Shown here: positions 28,735-37,076 of the stretch, in pieces
Layout of the letters: the number at the start of each line of letters is the position of its first letter
Numbering within the stretch: the first letter of the stretch is position 1
Assembly (NCBI GenBank): GCA_946619755.1
Contig: CAMOMI010000004.1
Coordinates: 1 to 42,098, forward strand
Source: an uncultured Clostridia bacterium
GTDB taxonomy: Bacteria; Bacillota_I; Bacilli_A; RF39; UBA660
Length of the DNA stretch: 42,098 nt
Direction of reading: 5' to 3'
Made by a program: the position numbers and the translations under genes
Notes under the pieces: model-generated
Seen by the model: the letters and a program-made list of their open reading frames with translations, nothing else
What the model was told of the DNA's origin: nothing
Databases searched by the model: none

Positions 28735-29178
28735 ATGACAATTGGAATTACAAATGATCATCGTGGTGTAAAAGCAAAACATTTTTTGACAGATTATTTA
28801 TCTTTATTAGGATATACTATAATTGATTACGGAACAGACTCTGAAGAACCAGTTGATTTTCCTGATTATGCTCAAAAATTAGGAAAAGCGGTATTACAAA
28901 ATGAAGTTGAATTAGGTATTGCCATTTGTGGTACTGGAATTGGTATGAGTATTGCATTAAACAAAATGAAGGGCATTTATTGCGCTAAGGTATCAACAAC
29001 AAGTGAAGCCGCTTTATCTAAGGCTCACAATAATGCTAATGTTATAGCTATATCTGAAGAAATGGATTCTGAACTAATGAAAGAAGTAATAACTACTTTC
29101 ATTGAAACCCCATTTACTAATATAGATAGATATAAAAGAAGAAATGATAAAATAAAGGAAATTGAAGAAAATGTATAA
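28735..29178 (+). CDS. rpiB: ribose-5-phosphate isomerase B (RpiB/LacAB family)
   Basis: IGITNDHRGVKAKHFLTDYLSLLGYTIIDYGTDSEEPVDFPDYAQKLG; GIAICGTGIGMSIALNKMKGIYCAKVS. Confidence 0.93.
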   Translation: MTIGITNDHRGVKAKHFLTDYLSLLGYTIIDYGTDSEEPVDFPDYAQKLGKAVLQNEVELGIAICGTGIGMSIALNKMKGIYCAKVSTTSEAALSKAHNNANVIAISEEMDSELMKEVITTFIETPFTNIDRYKRRNDKIKEIEENV

Positions 29179-29362
29179 TTTTCTCATTTATATAATTGTT
29201 TTAGCGCTAGTAATATGGTCAATCGAAGGCATTAATATCAATAATATTTTAAAAAAAAACCATATTTATCAAGCTAGAGTATTTTATATTATTTTAGTAT
29301 TTAGTCTAACTTATCTAGCATCAAACTTTATTATTAGTTTCTTAACAAGTTTAAAACCATAA
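29171..29362 (+). CDS. DUF1146 family small membrane protein (YwzB-like)
   Basis: Two-TM 63-aa protein upstream of spoIID; pattern matches DUF1146. Confidence 0.65.
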   Translation: MYNFLIYIIVLALVIWSIEGININNILKKNHIYQARVFYIILVFSLTYLASNFIISFLTSLKP

Positions 29363-29399
29363 GAAGTAAAAATTAAGTAGTATTATGAAAGAAGGTTTT

Positions 29400-30320
29400 A
29401 TGAAAAAAATAATTGCCTTTATCTTACTATTAATTTTTATTCCTTTTTTTATTGTCCATTTTTATAATAATAACTATAAGGAAATAGAATTAAACTATAT
29501 AAATACAAGATATATTAGAGTAAAAAGAATGCCCAGTGAGGAGATTCAAAAAATTCCCCTTGAAGAATATATTGTTGGTGTTCTGGCAGGCGAAATGCCT
29601 ATTAGTTTCGATATGGAAGCTTTAAAAGCCCAAGCAGTTGCTTCACGTAGTTATGCCCTAAAAAGGATGGAATATAATAAAGATAAAGATTATGATGTCG
29701 TCGATAGTATTATGAATCAAGTATATTTAGATGAATCATATTTAAAAAAAGCTTGGGATAGTAATTATATTAAAAATATAAATAAACTAAGAAAAGCCGT
29801 CAATAGCACAATTGATGAATATTTAGAATATGATGGTAAAATCGTCGATGCCATGTTTTTTTCAACTAGCAATGGTTATACCGAAGATAGTAGTAATATT
29901 TTTAATTTTGAATGTGCATATTTAAAAAGCGTTGAAAGCCCTTGGGATGAAAAAGTTTCATCTGCTTACCTAACTAAAAAAGAAATAAACTTAACAGAGT
30001 TTTATAAAAAACTAGCTATACCATATAGTAAAAATCTTAATATTGAAATACAAAAAAGAAGTAACACAAATCGTATACTTCTTTTAAAAATAAACAATAT
30101 TACTTTTAAAGGTACAGATATATATAATAAGTTGTCTCTTAAATCAACAGATTTTTCAATTGAATTAAATGGTGAAACCGTAACTATTACAACAATTGGA
30201 TATGGTCATGGAGTAGGGATGAGTCAATATGGTGCTCTAGGAATGGCAAAAGAAGGATATACATATGACGAAATTCTAAAACACTACTACAGTAATGTTA
30301 GTTTAACAAAATTAAAATAA
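29400..30320 (+). CDS. spoIID: stage II sporulation protein D
   Basis: IPLEEYIVGVLAGEMPISFDMEALKAQAVASRSYAL; GYGHGVGMSQYGALGMAKEGYTYDEILKHYY. Confidence 0.95.
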   Translation: MKKIIAFILLLIFIPFFIVHFYNNNYKEIELNYINTRYIRVKRMPSEEIQKIPLEEYIVGVLAGEMPISFDMEALKAQAVASRSYALKRMEYNKDKDYDVVDSIMNQVYLDESYLKKAWDSNYIKNINKLRKAVNSTIDEYLEYDGKIVDAMFFSTSNGYTEDSSNIFNFECAYLKSVESPWDEKVSSAYLTKKEINLTEFYKKLAIPYSKNLNIEIQKRSNTNRILLLKINNITFKGTDIYNKLSLKSTDFSIELNGETVTITTIGYGHGVGMSQYGALGMAKEGYTYDEILKHYYSNVSLTKLK

Positions 30321-30324
30321 AAAT

Positions 30325-30352
30325 GTATAAAAAAAAATATTTTGTTAAAACT
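30325..30352 (+). promoter_or_regulatory. candidate sigma-F-type promoter of spoIIQ
   Basis: GTATA-N14-GTTAAAACT just upstream of spoIIQ. Confidence 0.4.
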
Positions 30353-30369
30353 TTAAGTAGGTGAGTGAA

Positions 30370-31005
30370 ATGATTAAAAGAAAATTAAAATTATTAGCAG
30401 TTCCGGGCATCTATGTTCTTGCATTATGTATCTTTGGTACAAGTATGTATCTTGTAGAGCGTCTATTCAACAATAATCGATTTGAAAGTATTGATAATAT
30501 GGAATATGTTGATAAAGAAATAGTTACTGACAATGAATATATTCCAGTAATTGCGCCAGAAAACACAATTTTAAAGCCATTTTTAAATGAAACTGTAAGT
30601 ATAAGTAAAACTTTTTATAACTATAATGGCGAAACTAGCGATCAAGAAAAGTCTATTATTATATATAAAGATACTTATATGCAAAATTCAGGTGTCGATT
30701 ATACATTAAATGAACAATTTGACGTTATATCTATTTTGGATGGTACAATTATTGAAGTAAGTGACAATGAAATACTAGGTAAAACAATAAAGATAAGACA
30801 TAACAATGATCTAGTTAGTACTTATCAATCTCTTGGCGAAGTATCTGTAAATAAAGATGATACCGTATCGCGTGGTCAAATTATTGGCAAAAGTGGTACA
30901 TGTAGTTTATATAGTAATGATTCTAATCTTCATTTTGAATTATCATATCAAGGAAAAAATATAAATCCTGAAGAAAGCTATAACAAAACCGAAGGTGAAT
31001 TATAG
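30370..31005 (+). CDS. spoIIQ: SpoIIQ-like LytM-domain protein
   Basis: N-terminal TM, NSGVDYTLNEQFDVISILDGTIIEV...VSTYQSLGEVSVNKDDTVSRGQIIGKSG...LHFEL; between spoIID and spoIIID. Confidence 0.85.
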   Translation: MIKRKLKLLAVPGIYVLALCIFGTSMYLVERLFNNNRFESIDNMEYVDKEIVTDNEYIPVIAPENTILKPFLNETVSISKTFYNYNGETSDQEKSIIIYKDTYMQNSGVDYTLNEQFDVISILDGTIIEVSDNEILGKTIKIRHNNDLVSTYQSLGEVSVNKDDTVSRGQIIGKSGTCSLYSNDSNLHFELSYQGKNINPEESYNKTEGEL

Positions 31006-31054
31006 GTATATGCCTTTTTTGATAATAATATAATTAATCAAAGGGGTAATTATA

Positions 31055-31318
31055 GTGAGTAAAAAAATAATCAAAAGAGTAAATGAAATTGCCGATTATA
31101 TTATTAAAAGTAAAGATACCATTAGAAATACAGCAAAAATATTTAAAGTAAGTAAAAGTACTGTTCATAAAGATATGCAAGAAAGATTAATCTTAATCAA
31201 TAAAAACAAATACCAAAAAATAAAAAAAATAATGAATGATCATATAGAAACAAGACATATAAAAGGCGGCGAATCAACAAGACAATTATTTTTACGAAAA
31301 CGTGAAGTTGCATTGTAA
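31055..31318 (+). CDS. spoIIID: sporulation transcriptional regulator SpoIIID
   Basis: IADYIIKSKDTIRNTAKIFKVSKSTVHKDMQERL...HIKGGESTRQLFLRKRE; GTG start. Confidence 0.95.
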   Translation: MSKKIIKRVNEIADYIIKSKDTIRNTAKIFKVSKSTVHKDMQERLILINKNKYQKIKKIMNDHIETRHIKGGESTRQLFLRKREVAL

Positions 31319-31361
31319 AAATATGGTAATATATGATAAAATAATAACAGAAGGTGATAAT

Positions 31362-32351
31362 ATGTTTGGGAGAGATATTGGCATTGATTTAGGTACCGCT
31401 AATGTACTTATATATATAAAAGGGCAAGGCATTGTTTTAAATGAACCAAGTGTCGTTGCAATTGACTCAGATACCAAAAGACCATTAGCTGTTGGTACAG
31501 AGGCAAGAGAAATGTTAGGACGTACTCCTGGCAAAGTAATGGCTATTAAACCAATGAAAGATGGCGTAATAGCCGACTTTGAAACCACCGAAGTAATGCT
31601 AAATTATTTTATCAAAAAAGTAAATGGTAAAAGTTTTTTTCAAAGGCCAAGAATTCTAATTTGCTGTCCTTCTAACATAACACAAGTTGAAAAGAATGCT
31701 ATTAAAGAAGCTGCCGAAAGAACCGGTGCAAAAAAAGTATTCCTAGAAATAGAACCAAAAGTCGCCGCCATAGGTGCTGGCATGGATATATCTAAACCAT
31801 CCGGTAACATGATTATCGATATTGGTGGTGGTACAACTGACATTGCTATCTTATCATTAGGTGGCATCGTTGAAAGCGCATCAATTAGGGTAGCCGGTAA
31901 TGCCTTTGACAATGATATTATTAAATACATTAAAGATAAATACAAATTATTAGTTGGTGAACGTACCGCCGAAGAAATAAAAATAACAATTGGTACGGTG
32001 TTGCCAGGAAATAGAAATGAAAAAATGGAGGTAAGAGGTAGAGATTTAGTAACTGGATTGCCTCATACCATAAAATTAACAAGTGATGAAGTTGAAGAAG
32101 CGTTAAGGGAAAGTGTTTATACAATCATTCATGCTGTAAAAGGCATTTTAGAACAAACACCACCTGAACTATCTGCTGATATTATTGACAAGGGCATTGT
32201 ATTAACTGGTGGTGGATCATTAATCGATGGCTTTAATAGTCTGCTTGCTAAAGAATTAAAAGTACCGGTTTTTACTGCCGAAAGTCCACTTACATGTGTG
32301 GCTGAAGGCACTGGTATTATGCTAGATAATATTCATATGATTGATAATTGA
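31362..32351 (+). CDS. mbl: MreB/Mbl actin-like rod-shape protein
   Basis: MFGRDIGIDLGTANVLIYIKGQGIVLNEPSVVAID; spoIIID-mbl synteny. Confidence 0.95.
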   Translation: MFGRDIGIDLGTANVLIYIKGQGIVLNEPSVVAIDSDTKRPLAVGTEAREMLGRTPGKVMAIKPMKDGVIADFETTEVMLNYFIKKVNGKSFFQRPRILICCPSNITQVEKNAIKEAAERTGAKKVFLEIEPKVAAIGAGMDISKPSGNMIIDIGGGTTDIAILSLGGIVESASIRVAGNAFDNDIIKYIKDKYKLLVGERTAEEIKITIGTVLPGNRNEKMEVRGRDLVTGLPHTIKLTSDEVEEALRESVYTIIHAVKGILEQTPPELSADIIDKGIVLTGGGSLIDGFNSLLAKELKVPVFTAESPLTCVAEGTGIMLDNIHMIDN

Positions 32352-32381
32352 TAATGATTGTGTAAACAATCATTATTTTTT
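32351..32381 (+). terminator. intrinsic terminator after mbl
   Basis: ATAATGATTG-tgtaaa-CAATCATTAT followed by T-run. Confidence 0.85.
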
Positions 32382-32444
32382 ATATTAATTACTTGCGTTT
32401 GCATAAACAAAATGATACAATGAAAAAAAGTAGAGATGATAAAA

Positions 32445-32744
32445 ATGAATAGAAAAGAACAAATATCGGATTTAAAAAAGTTGCGTGACAGTATTGATTA
32501 TTATCAAAATCATAAAGAATCGATTGATGAAAGTGGAATGCAATTAGATGATAAAACAGTATACATTTCAGTATTAAATGATTATTCAAAACATATTGAA
32601 AGAGAAGAAGAAACATTTAAAGATGCATTAAAACTAACAAAGTCTAAAAACAATGGTTATGTTGCTATGCAATATTTTCTATTTATAGTATTTATTATTT
32701 TTCTAGTTGCTTTATCATATATCATTATACGAGGGGGAATTTAA
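32445..32744 (+). CDS. hypothetical tail-anchored coiled-coil protein
   Basis: Coiled-coil body, C-terminal TM YFLFIVFIIFLVALSYIII; promoter TTGCGT-N17-TACAAT upstream. Confidence 0.65.
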   Translation: MNRKEQISDLKKLRDSIDYYQNHKESIDESGMQLDDKTVYISVLNDYSKHIEREEETFKDALKLTKSKNNGYVAMQYFLFIVFIIFLVALSYIIIRGGI

Positions 32745-32745
32745 A

Positions 32746-33378
32746 ATGAATTTGAGTGATGCTATTATCAGAAGACAAAATCTTGAAGCTGAATTAAACC
32801 AGTACTTGCAAGACCCAACTAATAATAGATCGTTGATAACTGCTACTCGTGGTAGATTATTAAGGGCACTATATGATGAATATAGTTTAGAGCCATCATC
32901 CACAAGGAGAGATGCCATTAAGGCTCAGATTGATATTGTAACAAACGAACATAAACAGCAAATAAATAATCGCTTAGCCGAAACAAAAAGAGCAAACAAC
33001 TCGATGTTTAGCCAAATTCCACAAGAACTTGGTTTAAAATTCCAAAAATTATCAACCAATATTAGAAACATCAGATCGTCAAAAACAGCCGGTGAGGCGG
33101 TAAGAAACTCGCTAATGGCGGCTGGAAATGTGGCTTCAATGGGTATATCAATTGCTAAAGCTCCGATTATAGCCGCTTTAAATTTGGGTTCTGCCGTTGC
33201 CCCAGCAGTTGGCAGAATTATTGTACAACCGCTTCAAATACCAGCCTTTATGTTTTCAAAATTGCTAAATCCAGATGGTTACTATAATGGTCAACAAATA
33301 ACAAGAATGGGTGAACTAATTGGAAGAGAGGTGGCCAATATACTAAATGCCACACGAAATGGAATAAGGAGGATATAA
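32746..33378 (+). CDS. hypothetical protein with Gly/Ala-rich hydrophobic C-terminal half
   Basis: AGNVASMGISIAKAPIIAALNLGSAVAPAVGRIIVQPLQIPAFMF; ATG at 32746 after GAGGGGG. Confidence 0.6.
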   Translation: MNLSDAIIRRQNLEAELNQYLQDPTNNRSLITATRGRLLRALYDEYSLEPSSTRRDAIKAQIDIVTNEHKQQINNRLAETKRANNSMFSQIPQELGLKFQKLSTNIRNIRSSKTAGEAVRNSLMAAGNVASMGISIAKAPIIAALNLGSAVAPAVGRIIVQPLQIPAFMFSKLLNPDGYYNGQQITRMGELIGREVANILNATRNGIRRI

Positions 33379-33663
33379 ATGATTGATAAAAGTTTAATTA
33401 ATGAAAGTTATTCATTTACAATAAAAGATGCCAATGGAAACGAAATGATTTGTGATACATTAGCATTGATAGAAAATGATAATAATCCAATAGTAATCTA
33501 TACTGATTATACAATGGATAATGAAAATAAGTTTAATTTATATGTATCAAAAGTAGTTCAAAATAATGAAGGATATACTCTTGAAGCAATAGATAATTAT
33601 GAAGATATTCCCGAAATAAAAAAAGCCCTTGATGAGATATGGGCAAAACAAAATGTAAAATAA
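33379..33663 (+). CDS. DUF1292-like protein
   Basis: FTIKDANGNEMICDTLALIENDNNPIVIYTDYTMDNENKFNLYVSKVVQNNEGYTLEAI. Confidence 0.7.
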   Translation: MIDKSLINESYSFTIKDANGNEMICDTLALIENDNNPIVIYTDYTMDNENKFNLYVSKVVQNNEGYTLEAIDNYEDIPEIKKALDEIWAKQNVK

Positions 33664-33701
33664 AAAAGTAATGGTTATTCATCAATAAAACCATTACTTT
33701 T
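33664..33701. terminator. bidirectional terminator between convergent genes
   Basis: AAAAGTAATGGTT..AACCATTACTTTT, 13-bp stem. Confidence 0.8.
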
Positions 33702-34115
33702 AAATTTAGTAAGTATTTTTTCTTCCGATACATCACCATCAATTCTTGTAGCGGCTGTTTTTTCTTCACCATTAATTACAAAAACTGTCGTTGGTGTACC
33801 TTTAAAATTGAAATAAGTCTTAAGTTCAGTTGCCTCATCATCACTAAGTAAATCAGTTTCTAAGTAATATACAGTAACTTCATATTTATTGGCAACACTT
33901 TTTAATTTAGGTTTAAAATCCATACAATGTGAACAAGTTGTTTGACTAAGTAATAATATAAAACTATCTTTATTGTCTATCTTTTCTTTTACTTCATTGT
34001 ATTTAATTTCTTTTAAATAACTTTTGTCAAGCATTTTGTCTGCTATAACCGCCCCAACTAATACCACTAGGCATATAACCACTAAAATAAGTATTCTTTT
34101 CTTCGCTCTTTTCAT
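33675..34115 (-). CDS. membrane-anchored thioredoxin-fold protein
   Basis: N-terminal TM; TTCSHCMDFKPKLKSVANKYEV (CxxC) and FKGTPTTVFVINGEE. Confidence 0.85.
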   Translation of the reverse strand: MKRAKKRILILVVICLVVLVGAVIADKMLDKSYLKEIKYNEVKEKIDNKDSFILLLSQTTCSHCMDFKPKLKSVANKYEVTVYYLETDLLSDDEATELKTYFNFKGTPTTVFVINGEEKTAATRIDGDVSEEKILTKFKSNGFIDE

Positions 34116-34146
34116 AATTACCACCTAGATATATAATAACATTATT

Positions 34147-34701
34147 TTATTTTTTTGACAAGTTTATATATTCTTCTAGAGTTAACTTATTAAAGTAAAG
34201 ATAACTGGCTATATTACCAACATATCTAAAATGCCATGGTTCATAATTATATCCAGTTACCTCTTCCATACCTTCTGGATAGCGAAGAATAAAACCATAT
34301 TTATGCGCATTTTTATGTAACCAAACTATTTCGTCAAAGTTGCATATTTCGTACTCTATATAGCATTTATTATTCCGATAAACACATACATCCACTGCTA
34401 ATCCTGTCTGATGTTCAGATGCACCAGGTGGCGCTATATGTCTAAAAGCATAATTAAATCCTTTGTCTCTAATTAGTCTATTATAAATATTATCTTGATA
34501 TTTATATGATCTATATCCGCTCATAATATCTATTTCATAACCATGCTTTAAAGCATCTAGTTTCATTAAACTAAACATTCTTTTAACTTTATTATCTATC
34601 ATAATATTATCTCTATATATACTTAATGAATTAACTAAATTATTTGGTATATAAGTCTTGCTAAGCAAGTTATCTCTATTAACTAACACGAGATAATCCA
34701 T
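34147..34701 (-). CDS. D-Ala-D-Ala carboxypeptidase, M15/VanY family
   Basis: MSGYRSYKYQDNIYNRL..PPGASEHQTGLAVDV..EPWHFRYVG. Confidence 0.92.
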   Translation of the reverse strand: MDYLVLVNRDNLLSKTYIPNNLVNSLSIYRDNIMIDNKVKRMFSLMKLDALKHGYEIDIMSGYRSYKYQDNIYNRLIRDKGFNYAFRHIAPPGASEHQTGLAVDVCVYRNNKCYIEYEICNFDEIVWLHKNAHKYGFILRYPEGMEEVTGYNYEPWHFRYVGNIASYLYFNKLTLEEYINLSKK

Positions 34702-34821
34702 AATATCACCTAACATATTGTATTCTTAAGGTAAATATTTGGTTATGGTATTTGACTATTCATTCACTTTTTGCTATCATATTAAATACTTTATATCTAA
34801 GAAATGAGGTGAATAATATCA

Positions 34822-37044
34822 ATGTTTGATCTATTTAAAAAATTATTTTTTAAAGAACAGCAAGTAAACATTATTAATATTGGTGATCTTATAAGTATTC
34901 CTGGTAGAGCTTATTTCAAAGGTGATAATGATAAATTAAAACAAATAGATATTTACAAAGAAATATATTTTAATTTACTTACAGGCAAAAATCTTTTAAG
35001 TTCAAAAGAACTATCATTTGATAATTTAGAAAAAGAAATGTTAATGAATGTTGACCTAGTACTAAATCTAATAATGAACATAGATGATAATCAATCATTT
35101 GATGAACAAATATCTGAAGAATCATTATTAGAAGAAGATACTATGACATATATAAGTAACATAGAACTTACTAAATATAAAATATATATAAAAAAATTAA
35201 TGCTATATTTAGAAGATATGCTTAATATTGAAATTAAGAGTATCGAGATGTTGATAGCCTTAAAAGAACTTCAAAATAATAGAAAAATAAAAAAGACTAA
35301 TCAATTTGTCCTAAATCAAAAAATAAATCAATTGACTTTAATTATAATAACTATCCTAAAGCAAAAAAATGCTATTAATCAAGAGATAAAAAAACAAAAT
35401 ATTAACATTGAAAAATATTACAGAGTAAATGAGACATTTAATCAAAAATTATTAGTATACTTATATAAAAAAATATTTGATATATCATTAATATACATAC
35501 CAAGAGATAGACAAGAAAGTATTACTTCATCAAAATTAGATTTATATACTAAAATTGCATTGTTAGAGAAAGAATTAGAAATTTTTTGCTATATGCATAA
35601 AGAAGAAGTCATTACTATTAAATATGAATTAGCTAACTTAAGTCAAATATCAAAAGATGAAACAAACAAACAAACTATTCTAAGTAAATTAAGAATCATC
35701 GGTGATAAACTAACAATCTTTGATACATATGGTAGAAATATAGTAACTGAGGATATTTGGTATGAGTTTTATAAAGTTAAGTTTGATACCTTAACATGTA
35801 ATTTATTATCACTTAAAAAAGTACCATTTAATACAGCTTTTAATCATCAAGAAAAAGAATATAAAAATGAATATGATTTTTATAAAAAGATAATCATGAA
35901 TAAAATAAATAGTGTTGTAATGGGAAAGAATCATAATATTGAAAAAATATTTAAACAAGATACTAAAGAAGCTATTAGATTAATAAAAATTGTTCTAAGA
36001 GATGATGAAAATAAGTTTAATCCATTGGACATTCTTTTTGATAGATATAAATTAGCAATCTTATTATCTTTAGATACCGAAGACGGTTTAAGATGTTTTT
36101 ATGAAAAATATACAATAAAAACACTTCTTAATAAGTCTGTATTATCACCAGCCATTGATTTTTGTGATGAAGTACCACTTAAAACGATATATAAAATGCG
36201 CATTGCTCATGATTATTATCAGTATTTTCCTAGAATGCATGATGATGAACTATTTTATCTATATAAACTTTTAGAAAAACATACACCAGTCGATGATGAA
36301 TATTATTTTCCAGAAGGCATTACTACCATTGGAACTGCTATCAACACAGATTATTTTAGAAAGACCTTCGCTTATAATGTCATTAATTATGAAGCCACTA
36401 ATCGTATTGTAATTATGCCATCTACATTAAAAGTAATACGTAGCAATATTTTTCTAGATACTAAAATAAAAGGCATAGTTCTAAATGATGGCCTTAAAGA
36501 ATTATGGAATGGAGCTATTAATCTTCCAGGAATAAGAACGATAACTTTACCAGCTAGTCTGAATTACACAACAAATTTGTATATTCACCAATCACTCGAG
36601 GCAATTAGCTTTAAAGATTACAAGCATTCAGGCATTTTACACAATTATGAAGAATTATTTAAACTAATTAATGATATTTACCACGTTCACTTCTTTGGTA
36701 GTGAAAGAGGCATTGTTGTTGGACCTGATAAAGTTGAACTAGGAAATGATGATAAAATTAATGTATATCGCGAGTGCGCTAAAGTTCAAATATATACAAC
36801 GATTAAGCATCTTTTCTTTGAAGAAGATGGGAAAACTATTGGATGCATCTATGATTTACCATTATTATTCAAAACTAGATATGGCAAGTCTAAAACGTCA
36901 TCATACCTACATGAAGATGAAATAGCTGAAATAATTAGTATCTTAAAAGAAAAACTCAAAGAAACAACAGGCTATGATTTGGTCTTTAATGATTCTAAAG
37001 CAAAAAAGAAAAAACGATCTTATGGATTTCATAATTATTTTTAA
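34822..37044 (+). CDS. large hypothetical protein with C-terminal LRR_5-like segment
   Basis: 740-aa ORF; TNRIVIMPSTLKVIRSNIF...IKGIVLNDGLKELWNGAI...IRTITLPASL; promoter TTGACT-N17-TATCAT. Confidence 0.6.
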   Translation: MFDLFKKLFFKEQQVNIINIGDLISIPGRAYFKGDNDKLKQIDIYKEIYFNLLTGKNLLSSKELSFDNLEKEMLMNVDLVLNLIMNIDDNQSFDEQISEESLLEEDTMTYISNIELTKYKIYIKKLMLYLEDMLNIEIKSIEMLIALKELQNNRKIKKTNQFVLNQKINQLTLIIITILKQKNAINQEIKKQNINIEKYYRVNETFNQKLLVYLYKKIFDISLIYIPRDRQESITSSKLDLYTKIALLEKELEIFCYMHKEEVITIKYELANLSQISKDETNKQTILSKLRIIGDKLTIFDTYGRNIVTEDIWYEFYKVKFDTLTCNLLSLKKVPFNTAFNHQEKEYKNEYDFYKKIIMNKINSVVMGKNHNIEKIFKQDTKEAIRLIKIVLRDDENKFNPLDILFDRYKLAILLSLDTEDGLRCFYEKYTIKTLLNKSVLSPAIDFCDEVPLKTIYKMRIAHDYYQYFPRMHDDELFYLYKLLEKHTPVDDEYYFPEGITTIGTAINTDYFRKTFAYNVINYEATNRIVIMPSTLKVIRSNIFLDTKIKGIVLNDGLKELWNGAINLPGIRTITLPASLNYTTNLYIHQSLEAISFKDYKHSGILHNYEELFKLINDIYHVHFFGSERGIVVGPDKVELGNDDKINVYRECAKVQIYTTIKHLFFEEDGKTIGCIYDLPLLFKTRYGKSKTSSYLHEDEIAEIISILKEKLKETTGYDLVFNDSKAKKKKRSYGFHNYF

Positions 37045-37045
37045 A

Positions 37046-37076
37046 AAAACACTAATAGTATAACTATTAGTGTTTT
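37046..37076. terminator. bidirectional terminator
   Basis: 14-bp stem AAAACACTAATAGT-ata-ACTATTAGTGTTTT. Confidence 0.85.

Noticed and set aside
31006-31054. Possible sigma-E promoter before spoIIID (GTATATG ... AATATAATT)
   Set aside because: Too many mismatches to the sigma-E consensus in AT-rich DNA to support
31302-31361. ORF-track extension of mbl overlapping spoIIID (MKLHCKNMVIYDKIITEGDN)
   Set aside because: Conserved MreB/Mbl N-terminus MFGRDIGIDLGTANV starts at 31362 with AGGTG RBS; no real overlap
31640-31945. Antisense ORFs in mbl (also 31930..32124, 32129..32311)
   Set aside because: Shadow ORFs inside a conserved gene
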